A stretch of DNA of 64,000 nucleotides from Paenibacillus kribbensis (GCF_002240415.1 NZ_CP020028.1:4365501-4429500), one strand, 5' to 3'; shown: positions 52,677 to 62,005, numbered from the stretch's first letter. Program-made: numbers and translations. The notes: generated by a model not told the origin, from the letters alone.

Positions 52677-54556
52677 ACGGGGAAGCGGATGGTCGCTTCT
52701 GTTCCCACCCCTTTTGCACTTGTGAAAGATATTTTGCCATTCATCGTTTCAATAATCCGAAAGGTCACCATCATCCCCAGGCCCGTGCCTTTAGTCTTAT
52801 TCGAAAAATAAGGCTCACCCAGTCTCGATAAGGTCTGAGCATCCATTCCTTCACCATTATCCCGAATATGAATGACAGCTTCTCCGTTGTCCACATAAGC
52901 CCATATCTGAATATGACCCTGATCCCGCAGCGCTTCAATGCTGTTTTTGATAATATTGATGAACGCCTGCTTGAACTTGGAGGAATTCCCGCGTACTTTG
53001 ATTTCCTGGGGAATATCCAGCGAAATTTTACCGCCTTGCAAATTAGCCATCGGACTAATGATTCCTTCAATATGCTTGAATTCGTCCAATATAGTCAGCG
53101 TTTTGGTTTGTTCAAATTCCGGCTTGGCAAAGGTAAGAAAATCGGTAATAATCGCGGAAGCCCGATCCAGCTCCTCCAGCGCAATATACAGATAATCTTT
53201 GTTTTTGCCATCCTCCTGCTTGCTCATCAACTGGAGAAATCCGCGAGTAACTTGAAGTGGATTGCGTACTTCATGCGCTACAGATGCAGCCAGATCGCTG
53301 ATGATCTCCATTTTTTCCGAACGTTGAAGCTCATTATTAAACATCTCCAGCTCTCTGGAATAGCGAACCACCTGCTTATGCTTTTCAGCCAGCCTTCTGC
53401 CCAAAATCGCAATCAACGCCAGCACAAAGCCGAACACGCCCCATTTCCACAGGAACAAATTATAGTGTCCTTCCCGGATGAAGAACCAGGTCAGCTCACT
53501 AATGGAGATCACTGCGAAAAAAGCAAAGCCTGTCGATAAAATAATCGCTTCGTGATCTCCCTTAAGTGCCCTGCGAACCGAAGCAAACACCAGCAGTACT
53601 AGCAAAGCCACGAGCAATACATACAGGACTGTTACACTGAAGAAATAATACACATCGTTTAACCGCTCTTGTGCACCCAAATTCACAATCATCATGGTGA
53701 AGCAGAACAGGGAGTAGGCAGTTAACACCTTTCGAAACTGGCGAATCAGTAGAATCGAACTAATATTTTGTTCAAAAAAGTACGCTAGTGAAGGCAACAA
53801 GATGAACATTCCCACATCAAAGAGCTGTAAATACAGCTTGCCAAAGCTGCGATAGAACGTATACAGAAAAGGCGAATACGTCACAATCATCAGACCAATG
53901 GACAGTACAATTGCGCTGAGAGACAGCCACATGGCCATACTTGGACGGAACAGAAAGAACGAGCAGATCAGCAGTACCAGGGCAATGAAAATGAACGTAC
54001 TGCCTAGTACGATATCCAAAACATCCATCCTGACCAAATTCCCCAGCAAGTCGCGATAATCACCAGTGATCACATTTCCAATAATACCCAGTCTATTCCG
54101 GCTGCTTTCTGTCCATATGTATAATGTTTTACCGCTATCTTCCGGTTTCAGCGGAATTAGAATACGATTGTTCTCATAATTGTAACCACGGTAGGATTCG
54201 TAAAAATTGATGCCATCCTTATACAGCGTAATATGCCGGCCATAAATATTTTCAAAAAGCACCGCCGGCGTTTCATCATATAGCGATGGCAGACGAATAC
54301 GAATCCAGGCGGAGCCGATATTGCCGGGCTGCGTGGGCAACTGTGAATCGTCCTGAATATGCATCCAGGTCTTGCCAGGGTCCCTTACTTCATCTAGAGA
54401 TCCATCCTCCCCTTCCACTCCCCATCTCATATCCCACGAGGGGATCTTATATTCTCTTTCCGGGGTCGTCTTCGCCGCATAGGCGGGGTGGCCCAGCGAC
54501 AACAGCATCACTATGACCGCCAGCAAGGCGGCGACAGCTTTGGGCACATGCCTCAT
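52667..54556 (-). CDS. 7TM (DISM-type) sensor histidine kinase
   Basis: The start is ATG 54556, behind GAGGTG. The 629-residue protein has a signal peptide (about 1-28), an extracellular 7TMR-DISM extracellular domain (WIRIRLPSLYDETPAVLFEN), seven membrane segments (about 180-390), a short coiled coil and a HisKA domain with the phospho-acceptor in ASVAHEVRNPLQVTRGFLQL, and an HATPase domain (IKNSIEALRD, DNGEGM). It converges with the NHLP-peptide gene. No response regulator is adjacent. It could perceive the peptide made by its neighbour, but nothing here shows it. Confidence 0.88.
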   Translation of the reverse strand: MRHVPKAVAALLAVIVMLLSLGHPAYAAKTTPEREYKIPSWDMRWGVEGEDGSLDEVRDPGKTWMHIQDDSQLPTQPGNIGSAWIRIRLPSLYDETPAVLFENIYGRHITLYKDGINFYESYRGYNYENNRILIPLKPEDSGKTLYIWTESSRNRLGIIGNVITGDYRDLLGNLVRMDVLDIVLGSTFIFIALVLLICSFFLFRPSMAMWLSLSAIVLSIGLMIVTYSPFLYTFYRSFGKLYLQLFDVGMFILLPSLAYFFEQNISSILLIRQFRKVLTAYSLFCFTMMIVNLGAQERLNDVYYFFSVTVLYVLLVALLVLLVFASVRRALKGDHEAIILSTGFAFFAVISISELTWFFIREGHYNLFLWKWGVFGFVLALIAILGRRLAEKHKQVVRYSRELEMFNNELQRSEKMEIISDLAASVAHEVRNPLQVTRGFLQLMSKQEDGKNKDYLYIALEELDRASAIITDFLTFAKPEFEQTKTLTILDEFKHIEGIISPMANLQGGKISLDIPQEIKVRGNSSKFKQAFINIIKNSIEALRDQGHIQIWAYVDNGEAVIHIRDNGEGMDAQTLSRLGEPYFSNKTKGTGLGMMVTFRIIETMNGKISFTSAKGVGTEATIRFPVAG

Positions 54557-54689
54557 ATTAAGCACCTCAAAGTTACAAAGTAGGATTTACAAATTTGTAT
54601 GCATTTTTACATTTTTAAACGTTCTGAAATAATATTATTCTATAAGATGATGTGCATACCTTCTTCAAGAGAAGGGTATCATGTTCTTT

Positions 54690-54731
54690 TTACTCAATCT
54701 TTCTAAAATCTTCATATTGGTTAATAATCAT
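54690..54731 (-). other. Tiny ORF with strong ribosome site upstream of the kinase
   Basis: On the minus strand GGGGAGGAAT precedes an ATG at 54731 that reads MIINQYEDFRKIE and stops at 54690. A hairpin (ATACC..TTCT/AGAAGGTAT) follows before the kinase gene. It may be a leader peptide or a fragment. Confidence 0.3.
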
Positions 54732-54781
54732 TAATATTCCTCCCCATCCTCTTTATCATATCACAGCGGTTACGAAAAAAA

Positions 54782-54828
54782 CGGTTAAAGGGAATAGGCA
54801 TATCCCTATTCGCATGATTTTAACCTCT
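54782..54828. repeat. Nested inverted repeat
   Basis: GGTTAAA/TTTTAACC encloses GAATAGG/CCTATTC. No promoter or ORF can be assigned to it. The rest of 54557-54912 holds no clear gene. Confidence 0.45.
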
Positions 54829-54912
54829 GATAGACACACTAAATCAAGGTTTAGCCATTCTACTGTTTGGGTAAGGTCGAAATAAGCAATCGAAGTAAAG
54901 GAGCTGAGCAAC

Positions 54913-55149
54913 ATGGCCAAACGTGACGATCGCACAACCGAGCTGCATGACTATGATTATGAGCCTTCCCTGCAAAATGCGGAAACCAACTGGGAAAATC
55001 TGATCGAAGAACCGGATACCCCATTGGAAGACGTTCCTAATGCCGATGAACTGGAACCGGACAGCCCTGTCGACCCTTCCGCTCCCGCCGAATTCCTGCA
55101 TGGGACGGATTTACTGAACGGCACCGACCGGGATGAGGATGAAGGGTGA
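54913..55149 (+). CDS. Small acidic hypothetical protein
   Basis: The 78-residue protein, behind AAGGAG, is strongly acidic (about a third Asp or Glu) and has no fold that I recognise. It is translated from the same direction as the T-box leader that follows, 165 bases later. It has no signal peptide or membrane segment. Confidence 0.65.
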   Translation: MAKRDDRTTELHDYDYEPSLQNAETNWENLIEEPDTPLEDVPNADELEPDSPVDPSAPAEFLHGTDLLNGTDRDEDEG

Positions 55150-55314
55150 TGAGGTGCAGGATTTTGCCGAAAACACCCCACGAGGAGTCGCATCGGCAAA
55201 GCCCGTCCCCATAGATGAAGGCAGATAAAAGGACCGATTCAAAACGGTGCAAAAACTGAACTGGATAATCAGGGCTTGCCTTCTGCACCTACTTTGTTTA
55301 AAATAAGGTAAATC

Positions 55315-55618
55315 TTTTGAATACCATGATCAAAGACATGGACGGAGACAAGTAAACGTCTAACCGGATTCCCACAGAAAGGTACGCATTGCTGAGAGCG
55401 TATCGCAATCCCGCGTTGAAATTCACTCCCGAGTCGAGCCTTGAACCGACAGAAGGATTCATTCCTTTGTCCGCATTAGAGGTTTCCGGAAGCCCCCGTT
55501 ACGGGCATTAAGCTCAGAAGTTACTGCCGTCAACTGAATTGACGTTGACGACTCGTATGTATACTTCTGTAATTAGGGTGGTACCACGGCATTCGTCCCT
55601 TGCGACGAGTGCCTTTTT
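55315..55618 (+). promoter_or_regulatory. T-box riboswitch (probably tRNA-Phe), controlling chorismate mutase/DAHP synthase
   Basis: The conserved antiterminator motif AGGGTGGTACCACGG lies at 55575-55589, followed by a terminator hairpin GGCATTCGTC/GACGAGTGCC and five T. Stem I shows the GACGGAGACAAGTA start near 55340-55355, an apical GCTGAGA loop (55391) and a specifier region GAAATTCACTC near 55418. By alignment with GAA-NNN-ACTC of known T-boxes the specifier is TTC (55422-55424), for phenylalanine. Uncharged tRNA-Phe should permit read-through into aroA. Confidence 0.88.
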
Positions 55619-55656
55619 GTGTTAAAAACAAATTTTATTCGGGAAGGGTGTACTGT

Positions 55657-56739
55657 ATGTCGAACAATGAAAATTCTTTGGAGCTGCTGCGGGAACAGCT
55701 CGATGCTACAAACCTGCAATTGCTGGAGCTGCTGTCCCAACGCGCTGAATTGGCGGGAAAGCTTGGAAAATTAAAGGAAGCACAAGGGGTACCTGACTTT
55801 GATCCGGTGCGTGAGCAACAAATGCTCGACAAGCTGATTGCGGCTAACCGTGGACCTTTTGACGATGCAACAATTCGCCAGCTGTTCAAAAATATTTTCA
55901 AGGCTTCGCTGAACTATCAAAAAGAAGAGCACAAAAAGCATCTGATCGTCAGCCGCAAAAATCAGCCAGACAGCACGGTCATTAAGGTCAAAGACACATT
56001 GGTGGGCGGCAAGGCCTCCATCATGGTTGCAGGTCCATGCTCGGTGGAAAGCTACCAGCAAACTCGCGAAGTGGGAGCGGCCCTCAAAGAGGCAGGTGTA
56101 CCGATTCTTCGCGGTGGTGCGTTCAAACCGCGCACATCCCCGTACGATTTCCAAGGGCTGGGCGTTGAAGGTCTGCAAATTCTCAAACGCGTAGGCGACG
56201 AGTTCGGGCTGGCGACGATCAGTGAAATCGTCGATCCAAGACATTTGGAGGAAGCCATCCAATACATCGACATCATTCAAATCGGTGCGCGCAACATGCA
56301 TAACTTTGAGTTGCTTAAGGCTGCGGGTGAAACGAGAACTCCGGTTCTGCTCAAGCGCGGACTGGCTGCAACCATGGAAGAATTCCTTCATGCTGCGGAA
56401 TACATCGTTTCTCGTGGCAACACACAAGTCATGCTGATTGAGCGCGGTATTCGCACGTATGAAAAATGGACCCGCAACACGCTGGACATTTCCGCTGTAC
56501 CGATTTTGAAAAAGGAAAGCCATCTGCCAGTACTGGTTGACGTGACTCACTCCACAGGACGCAAGGACATCTTGGCCCCTTGCGCCAAAGCCGCATTGGC
56601 TGCCGGAGCTGACGGTATCATGGTAGAGGTTCATCCGAACCCGGCAGTCGCTCTGTCCGATGCTCAGCAACAGCTGAACATTCCTGAGTTCAATAAGTTC
56701 ATGTCAGAAGTCAAAGAATCCGGTTTATTCAAAGCATAA
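55657..56739 (+). CDS. aroA: Bifunctional chorismate mutase / 3-deoxy-7-phosphoheptulonate synthase
   Basis: The start is ATG 55657, with GGAAGGGTG upstream; the longer frame from 55600 covers the leader. The 360-residue protein has an N-terminal AroQ-type chorismate mutase domain (about 1-88, [22 protein letters not shown]) fused to a type I-beta DAHP synthase (about 105-360, with [34 protein letters not shown] and HSTGRKD). This is the B. subtilis AroA arrangement, which combines the first step of the shikimate pathway with feedback by chorismate and prephenate. The Phe-type T-box adds control by tRNA charging. Confidence 0.95.
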   Translation: MSNNENSLELLREQLDATNLQLLELLSQRAELAGKLGKLKEAQGVPDFDPVREQQMLDKLIAANRGPFDDATIRQLFKNIFKASLNYQKEEHKKHLIVSRKNQPDSTVIKVKDTLVGGKASIMVAGPCSVESYQQTREVGAALKEAGVPILRGGAFKPRTSPYDFQGLGVEGLQILKRVGDEFGLATISEIVDPRHLEEAIQYIDIIQIGARNMHNFELLKAAGETRTPVLLKRGLAATMEEFLHAAEYIVSRGNTQVMLIERGIRTYEKWTRNTLDISAVPILKKESHLPVLVDVTHSTGRKDILAPCAKAALAAGADGIMVEVHPNPAVALSDAQQQLNIPEFNKFMSEVKESGLFKA

Positions 56740-56830
56740 ACCCAATTTTATGCAAAGCTTCGTAAATCGCTTTCATTTTCTCGGATTATGTTGTAGAATC
56801 TAAACAGGATTGTGACTGATCATGCAGGCA

Positions 56831-56889
56831 AAACCTAGATATATGTATGCGCCATTTCTATGGAGCATATATGTATTTAGGTTTTTTTT
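56831..56889 (+). terminator. Terminator of aroA
   Basis: AACCTA plus TATATGTATGC on the left pairs with GCATATATGTA plus TAGGTT on the right (small mismatch) and a run of eight T follows. Confidence 0.85.
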
Positions 56890-56972
56890 ATATCCTAAAT
56901 CATGAATAAAAAGGATGCTGGCATGGTTATAATCCTAAAACATCCTGGAAATGTTCAGAGAGGGGAACAGAA

Positions 56973-58595
56973 ATGAGAAAAAGAAAAGGGTTAAGCGCTT
57001 TTTTGTTAGCTATGATATGTATTTTGATCATCAGTGGTTGTAGTGGGAAGGCTCCCGCTGTTACCAAGAATGAAAGCGCTGTTCCAGCAGAAAAACAAAC
57101 GGAAGCTAAAGTAGAAAATAAAGCAGCCAAGGCCAGAACGGTTATCACTACCGATGGAGAAGTCGATGATATGAACTCCGTGATTCGCTTCCTTCTCTAT
57201 TCCAATGAAATGGACTTGTCCGGGATCGTACTGACCAGCTCTGTATATCATTATGCAGGGGATGAAAAGGCCGGCATCAAGCCATTTAGATGGACCGGAA
57301 CACAATGGGTAACGAATATGATCGATGCCTACGGAGAAATTTATCCTAACTTAATCAAACATGCTGATGGCTATCCAAAGCCTGAATACCTTAAGAGTGT
57401 CACCAAAATAGGCAACATCTCATACAAAGGTGAAATGGACAAGGAAACGGAAGGCTCCAACTTCCTTAAAACCCTTTTCCTGGACGATGACAAAAGAGAT
57501 TTGTACGTGCAAACTTGGGGTGGAACCAATACTACAGCCAGAGCGCTAAAATCCATTGAAGACCAATATAAAAATACAGATCAATGGGAAACGATTCGAA
57601 AAAAAGTAAGCGATAAGCTCGTGCTGTATATCATTTTGGACCAGGACGATAGCTACAATAAGTACATTGCAAAAAATTGGCCTGACATCAGAATCATCAA
57701 CGACCAATCGAACTTCTGGCATTTTGCCTACGCCTGGAAAATGCATACGGAAAAAGTAAACAGCAAGCTGCATGGAGAATGGAATTTCAAAAATATCAAA
57801 GATGGTCACGGAAAGCTGCTGAGTATGTACGCTTTGATGGGTGATGGAAATATCATCAAAGGCGAATTGCCTGAAGAGCAAAGAGGCACTGAAGCCTACT
57901 TGAAGAAAAATCCTCAATATAACAAATATGACTTTATTTCGGAAGGGGATTCTCCGTCCTTCTTCTATCTGATTGATAACGGCTTGCGGAGTATGGAAAA
58001 CCCGACCTATGGAGGCTGGGGAGGCCGCTTTGGTGTCGTTAACGACAAATTATTTAGAAATACCGTGTTGGATTATGATGTATATACGAAAAGATTCGAA
58101 GCGGAATACTCTCTGATGCGTTGGTTTGATGATATTCAAAATGACTTTGCTGCTCGTGCAGATTGGGCGATTGCATCCGACTACAAAGGCGCCAACCACA
58201 ATCCAACGTTGACTGTTAAAGAAGGATTGAATCTCACTGCGAGTCCAGGGGAAAAAATTACGTTGCATTCGGAAGGCTCCGATCCAGATGGGGATCAATT
58301 AACCTATAAATGGTGGAGATACTTTGAAGCAGATACGTATGAGGATTCTAAAGTAAAACCAGCACAGGTTAAACCTGAAATGCTGGGTAATTTGCAGCTC
58401 GGACTTCATCGTGAAGTAGCTAAAGGTGAAAAGCTGAACACCATCGACCTGCAAGGCAGTGACACGAACACCATGAGCTTCACCGTTCCTGCAGATGCCA
58501 AATCAGGAAATACGATTCATATCATTGCTGAAGTACAGGATAACGGAAAGCATACATTGAAACATTATCAACGTGTCATTGTAACCGTAAAATAA
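56973..58595 (+). CDS. DUF1593 (nucleoside-hydrolase-like) lipoprotein
   Basis: The 540-residue protein has a lipoprotein signal (ISGC near residue 23) and a Lys/Glu/Ala linker. The DUF1593 domain follows (about 55-385), with the metal-binding start TTDGEVDDMNSVIRFLLYSN of inosine-uridine-type hydrolases and LYVQTWGGTNTTARAL, plus a C-terminal beta-sandwich (SDPDGDQLTYKWWRYFEADT, FTVPADAKSGNTIHIIAEVQ). Homologues include the cellulose-binding Sde182 group, so a role in plant-polymer or nucleoside breakdown at the surface is possible. A GGAAATG ribosome site precedes it. Confidence 0.85.
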   Translation: MRKRKGLSAFLLAMICILIISGCSGKAPAVTKNESAVPAEKQTEAKVENKAAKARTVITTDGEVDDMNSVIRFLLYSNEMDLSGIVLTSSVYHYAGDEKAGIKPFRWTGTQWVTNMIDAYGEIYPNLIKHADGYPKPEYLKSVTKIGNISYKGEMDKETEGSNFLKTLFLDDDKRDLYVQTWGGTNTTARALKSIEDQYKNTDQWETIRKKVSDKLVLYIILDQDDSYNKYIAKNWPDIRIINDQSNFWHFAYAWKMHTEKVNSKLHGEWNFKNIKDGHGKLLSMYALMGDGNIIKGELPEEQRGTEAYLKKNPQYNKYDFISEGDSPSFFYLIDNGLRSMENPTYGGWGGRFGVVNDKLFRNTVLDYDVYTKRFEAEYSLMRWFDDIQNDFAARADWAIASDYKGANHNPTLTVKEGLNLTASPGEKITLHSEGSDPDGDQLTYKWWRYFEADTYEDSKVKPAQVKPEMLGNLQLGLHREVAKGEKLNTIDLQGSDTNTMSFTVPADAKSGNTIHIIAEVQDNGKHTLKHYQRVIVTVK

Positions 58596-58615
58596 CCGGC
58601 GGAACAGGCCAGTAC

Positions 58616-58652
58616 AAAGGCTCATGGGAGTACAACACTCCATGAGCCTTTT
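58616..58652 (+). terminator. Terminator of the DUF1593 gene
   Basis: AAAGGCTCATGGGAGT and ACTCCATGAGCCTTTT pair with a five-base loop and a T-rich tail. Confidence 0.9.
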
Positions 58653-58946
58653 ATTTATTGCATATCGTACCATCCCGGGGGCATCCACCCTCTACATGGG
58701 GTCTGTCCAGATTTATCAAAAAAGAATATATCTAAGTGAAGCCAAAGGATTTGGCTACGATTTCATTTAGCAGTGTGTTGGGGATCACTCTTTATTTCTC
58801 TATGGAGAATATAGGGGTTAGGCCATAATAGGGATATATTGCTTGACCTTGGTAGGGGAAAGTTCAGATGGCAAAAATCAACTGGTCGGGAATTCAATAT
58901 TGATTGGAGTTTCTGTGATGAATTTGGTCCCTAAAGCTGCCAAATG
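58653..58946. other. Gene-free stretch
   Basis: No gene, RNA or terminator could be recognised. Only very short frames are present. Confidence 0.6.
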
Positions 58947-59174
58947 CTAAGAGCTTAGGACTTCATCAAAGGTTCCTCGCTCAGCTGGTTGCACTTGTGT
59001 AGTCGGATTTTTTTCTTTTATATAAAAATGGCGGTTATATTGATTGATGAGGTTATCCAGAATTACAGACTGTCTAAGCACACTGGCGTGGCTGAAGCCA
59101 TGTTTTGCTTGCAAAACATACAGCTTTTGACGAGCTTTCTCCAGTTTTTGACGTAAAATGTCGTCTCTTATCAT
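58947..59174 (-). CDS. Spo0E-like aspartyl-phosphate phosphatase, longer paralogue
   Basis: The 75-residue protein has SVILDNLINQYNR, the same family signature as the gene at 43460, plus a C-terminal extension of about 22 residues (TTQVQPAERGTFDEVLSS). AAGGAGGG precedes the ATG. It is likely to act on Spo0A~P or another response regulator. The two paralogues share the helix-loop-helix core but differ in the tail. Confidence 0.92.
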   Translation of the reverse strand: MIRDDILRQKLEKARQKLYVLQAKHGFSHASVLRQSVILDNLINQYNRHFYIKEKNPTTQVQPAERGTFDEVLSS

Positions 59175-59263
59175 AATATATCCCTCCTTGTCATATGATC
59201 AGTTTAGAGGGTTATGAATAAGTTTACTAAAAGTAAAAGTTTGGGATTAAATATTTATTAGCA

Positions 59264-59293
59264 CAAAAAAAGACCTGCTTTGAGAGCAGATCT
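59264..59293 (-). terminator. Terminator of the MFS gene
   Basis: On the minus strand AGATCTGCT and AGCAGGTCT pair (one G-U) and TTTTTTT follows. Confidence 0.85.
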
Positions 59294-59319
59294 GTAAAAT
59301 GAATTAGATATTCCAGCAC

Positions 59320-60549
59320 CTATCCAGCAGAATGGACATCCGTGTCCGTTGCCTTATGGGAAGCTGTGAAAACTTCTTTTCCTTTCGCCCATAGCAGCAG
59401 CGCCGCAACCAGCAGCATGCCACCGTTCAGCACAAAAATCCAGCGGATCGGCATCCAGCTGCCGAGCAAACCGCCAATCAGCGGAGCTGCCATCATCGCC
59501 AATTGTGTAGCCGATTGATTCAAGCTAAAGGCACGTCCGCGGAATTCCGGCTTGGTGACCTCCACGGTCATCGCATTGATCGCCGGGATGACGGACGCAT
59601 AAAACAAGCCGTACCCAAAGCGAAGCGCACCAAAGCCAAAAAAGTTGGTTACAAAAAATTGCAAAATATTCCCGATTCCAGAACCAATCAGTCCGATCAG
59701 CAGCACTTGTGCAAAACCGATCCGTCCGCCGATTCGCCCCCATCGCGGAGCCATGAGCACGGCCGCAATGCCTACGGCTGAGAATACAATTCCCGAGCTT
59801 AAAGAAGCCTGGCTGCGAACAACTCCCATCTCAAGCACGTACACCGTAATGAGCGGTTCCAAAATCATGACGGAAAAGGTACTCAGTCCGGCCAGAATGA
59901 GCAAAAAGTACAATGGTCGATTAGCCATAGCCTCCTTGATATCATCGCGGACATGCGAGCGGGTGTCTGTTTTCTTAAAGCTGTCCTCTCTGGTGCCAAA
60001 GGTCGCGATTAACGCAGACACCAGCACAAGCGCCGCAGAGAACAAAAAGGCATTTCGATTGCCATAATAATGACTTACTACCCCGCCAATCAGCGGACCT
60101 ATAATACTGCCGGTGGCCCCGGCGGTCGCCATGATGCCAAGTGCATACCCCGTTTTGTCCTCGGGCGACCCTGTACCAACCAGTGCGATGGCTGCAGGAA
60201 TAAAACCGGAGAGAAGGCCCTGAAACAGACGTACTCCTACGAACACATAGGGGTCTGTCACAAAGGCACATACCAGGTACAATACCGCCAAACTAAAGCC
60301 GGAACGAATCAGCATCGGCTTGCGTCCATACTTATCTGCGAGCGAGCCCCAGAACGGAGCAATGAGCGCACTGGCTAAAAAAGTGATTCCAAAGGCAATC
60401 CCCGACCACAGCTCCAAATGATCATTGACGCCCATTTCCGTATTCAAAAAAATAGGTAAAAACGGAATGGAGACCGAATAGGCCATGCTGCAAAACAATA
60501 CCCCTATCCACAAATTAACCAGGTTTCGCTTCCAATATAGATGATACAT
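59320..60549 (-). CDS. MFS multidrug efflux transporter (DHA1 type)
   Basis: The 409-residue protein has twelve predicted membrane segments. GSLADKYGRKPMLIRSGFSL is motif A of the major facilitator family and IMATAGATGSIIGPLIGG is motif C of drug/H+ antiporters. It matches the MdtG-type group of DHA1 transporters. The substrate is unknown. Confidence 0.88.
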   Translation of the reverse strand: MYHLYWKRNLVNLWIGVLFCSMAYSVSIPFLPIFLNTEMGVNDHLELWSGIAFGITFLASALIAPFWGSLADKYGRKPMLIRSGFSLAVLYLVCAFVTDPYVFVGVRLFQGLLSGFIPAAIALVGTGSPEDKTGYALGIMATAGATGSIIGPLIGGVVSHYYGNRNAFLFSAALVLVSALIATFGTREDSFKKTDTRSHVRDDIKEAMANRPLYFLLILAGLSTFSVMILEPLITVYVLEMGVVRSQASLSSGIVFSAVGIAAVLMAPRWGRIGGRIGFAQVLLIGLIGSGIGNILQFFVTNFFGFGALRFGYGLFYASVIPAINAMTVEVTKPEFRGRAFSLNQSATQLAMMAAPLIGGLLGSWMPIRWIFVLNGGMLLVAALLLWAKGKEVFTASHKATDTDVHSAG

Positions 60550-60680
60550 GCTGCCACACGCCCCTTCTGCTCATACCATTATTACCCTCTCCATTAGAAA
60601 AGTCCACTGCAAGCCTCGTTCTCCAAGCGTGGAACAACTACGAAGAAGCTGATATAATCGAATGGAATGGAGATGATGAC

Positions 60681-60938
60681 ATGGCTAAAAAGAGAAATTC
60701 GTCGATTCCCGCTCCAGCGGCTCAGGACAAACCTGCTACATTAAAGGATCTGCTGAGCCAAGATGTGCTGAATAAGCTTAAGGCTCAGGCCAATGAAGCC
60801 CAGGCAGAGCAGGACAAACGCAAGGAAGACGAACGACAGCGTGCCCTCGAAGCAAAAAAGGCAGAACAGAAGAAGCTGGACAACAACTTTGAGCATTTGC
60901 TGAATAACAGTGATTTGGACTGGCACAAGTATAAATAA
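60681..60938 (+). CDS. yqkE: YqkE-family (DUF3886) protein
   Basis: The 85-residue protein has the family opening (TLKDLLSQDVLNKLKAQANE) and a highly charged helical middle (QDKRKEDERQRALEAKKAEQ), ending in HLLNNSDLDWHKYK. B. subtilis YqkE has no known function. ATGGAGATGATG precedes the ATG. Confidence 0.85.
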   Translation: MAKKRNSSIPAPAAQDKPATLKDLLSQDVLNKLKAQANEAQAEQDKRKEDERQRALEAKKAEQKKLDNNFEHLLNNSDLDWHKYK

Positions 60939-60961
60939 GCCAAAACCATTTCGGTTTTGGC
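60939..60961. terminator. Hairpin between yqkE and the small membrane protein gene
   Basis: GCCAAAACC (60939-60947) and GGTTTTGGC (60953-60961) form a perfect nine-base stem right after the yqkE stop. T-tracts are poor on both strands. Confidence 0.6.
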
Positions 60962-60980
60962 CTATCATTTACGCTTTATA

Positions 60981-61094
60981 TTACAGCCAGTCACGAATAT
61001 GCTGTACCGAGTACAACACCCCTATCCAAACCGGAAGACTGAACGCCACACCCCAAATGAGACCTTTAGCCAGCTTTTTGTCTACCTCCATCAT
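60981..61094 (-). CDS. Small single-pass membrane protein
   Basis: A 37-codon frame from ATG 61094 (or 61091), behind AAAGGGG, encodes a charged N-terminus (MMEVDKKLAKGL), a membrane segment (IWGVAFSLPVWIGVLYSV) and a short tail ending RDWL. It ends at TAA 60981 ahead of the shared hairpin. It is too short for most gene callers. The family is not recognised. Confidence 0.65.
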   Translation of the reverse strand: MMEVDKKLAKGLIWGVAFSLPVWIGVLYSVQHIRDWL

Positions 61095-61268
61095 GATCCT
61101 GCCCCTTTCCTAGCGAATAGCAGCAGTATGGGTCAAGAATACGGTTTTCAAACCAGTATTTCCATATCCCAGCAAAAAAGGTATGATAGAAAATGGAAAA
61201 GTGCTCTGCGCTGCCCCCAAACCATAATTTAGGATGTCATATCATCCAACCTTTCAGGAGGAATATCA

Positions 61269-61946
61269 ATGAACCGAAAAACGATACGCCCATGGTACAT
61301 GTTGTGCCTTCTGGCCATCATGCTCGTGCTTGTTGCCGGATGCGGCACAAAAGCGACCGACGTGGAAGCCGCAAGCCGGACAAGCAATACAGCTCCTGCT
61401 GCGACTAAAGACAAAAGCAAGGCTGTATCCCACCCCATCGTTACGATTGTCATGAATGATGGTAAAAAGATTAAACTTGAGCTGTACCCTGAAGTAGCAC
61501 CAAACACCGTCAACAATTTCATCTCTTTAGTGCAAAAGGGCGCTTACAACGGTACCATTTTCCATCGTGTAATTCCGGGCTTCATGATCCAAGGTGGCGA
61601 TCCGCAAGGTAATGGTACAGGCGGTCCCGGTTACAGTATCAAAGGTGAGTTCAAGAGCAATGGCTTCAACAATACACTCAAACATACACGCGGTGTATTA
61701 TCTATGGCCCGCTCGGCGGATCTGGATTCAGCCGGATCACAATTTTTCATCATGGTTGCCAATGCAGACTACCTCGACGGTCAATATGCTGCTTTCGGTA
61801 AAGTGACGTCCGGGATGGAAGTGGTCGATGCCATCGTCAACTCCAAACGGGATAGCAATGACAAACCGCTCAAACCGGTTACGATGAAAAAAGTAACTGT
61901 GGACACGCTGGGTAAAAAATATCCGGCTCCAGTCAAAGTAAAATAA
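61269..61946 (+). CDS. Lipoprotein cyclophilin-type peptidyl-prolyl isomerase
   Basis: The 225-residue protein has a lipoprotein signal (LVLVAGC, cysteine about residue 25) and a cyclophilin domain at about 55-215 (FHRVIPGFMIQGGDPQGNGT with the catalytic Arg, SQFFIM, LDGQYAAFGKV). It would fold or isomerise exported proteins outside the membrane. AGGAGG lies nine bases before the ATG. A short tandem duplication lies across its stop. Confidence 0.93.
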   Translation: MNRKTIRPWYMLCLLAIMLVLVAGCGTKATDVEAASRTSNTAPAATKDKSKAVSHPIVTIVMNDGKKIKLELYPEVAPNTVNNFISLVQKGAYNGTIFHRVIPGFMIQGGDPQGNGTGGPGYSIKGEFKSNGFNNTLKHTRGVLSMARSADLDSAGSQFFIMVANADYLDGQYAAFGKVTSGMEVVDAIVNSKRDSNDKPLKPVTMKKVTVDTLGKKYPAPVKVK

Positions 61947-61965
61947 GATAAAGTAAAATAAGATA
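61936..61965 (+). repeat. 15-base tandem duplication at the cyclophilin stop
   Basis: AAGTAAAATAAGATA occurs twice in perfect tandem (61936-61950, 61951-61965). The first copy holds the Val-Lys-stop of the gene. Confidence 0.85.
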
Positions 61966-62005
61966 AAATTACATTCAAACTCGTCTTTCAAAACGAGGGG
62001 ACAGC

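Noticed and set aside
55771..56670. 299-residue reverse frame
   Set aside because: It is antisense to the chorismate mutase/DAHP synthase gene.
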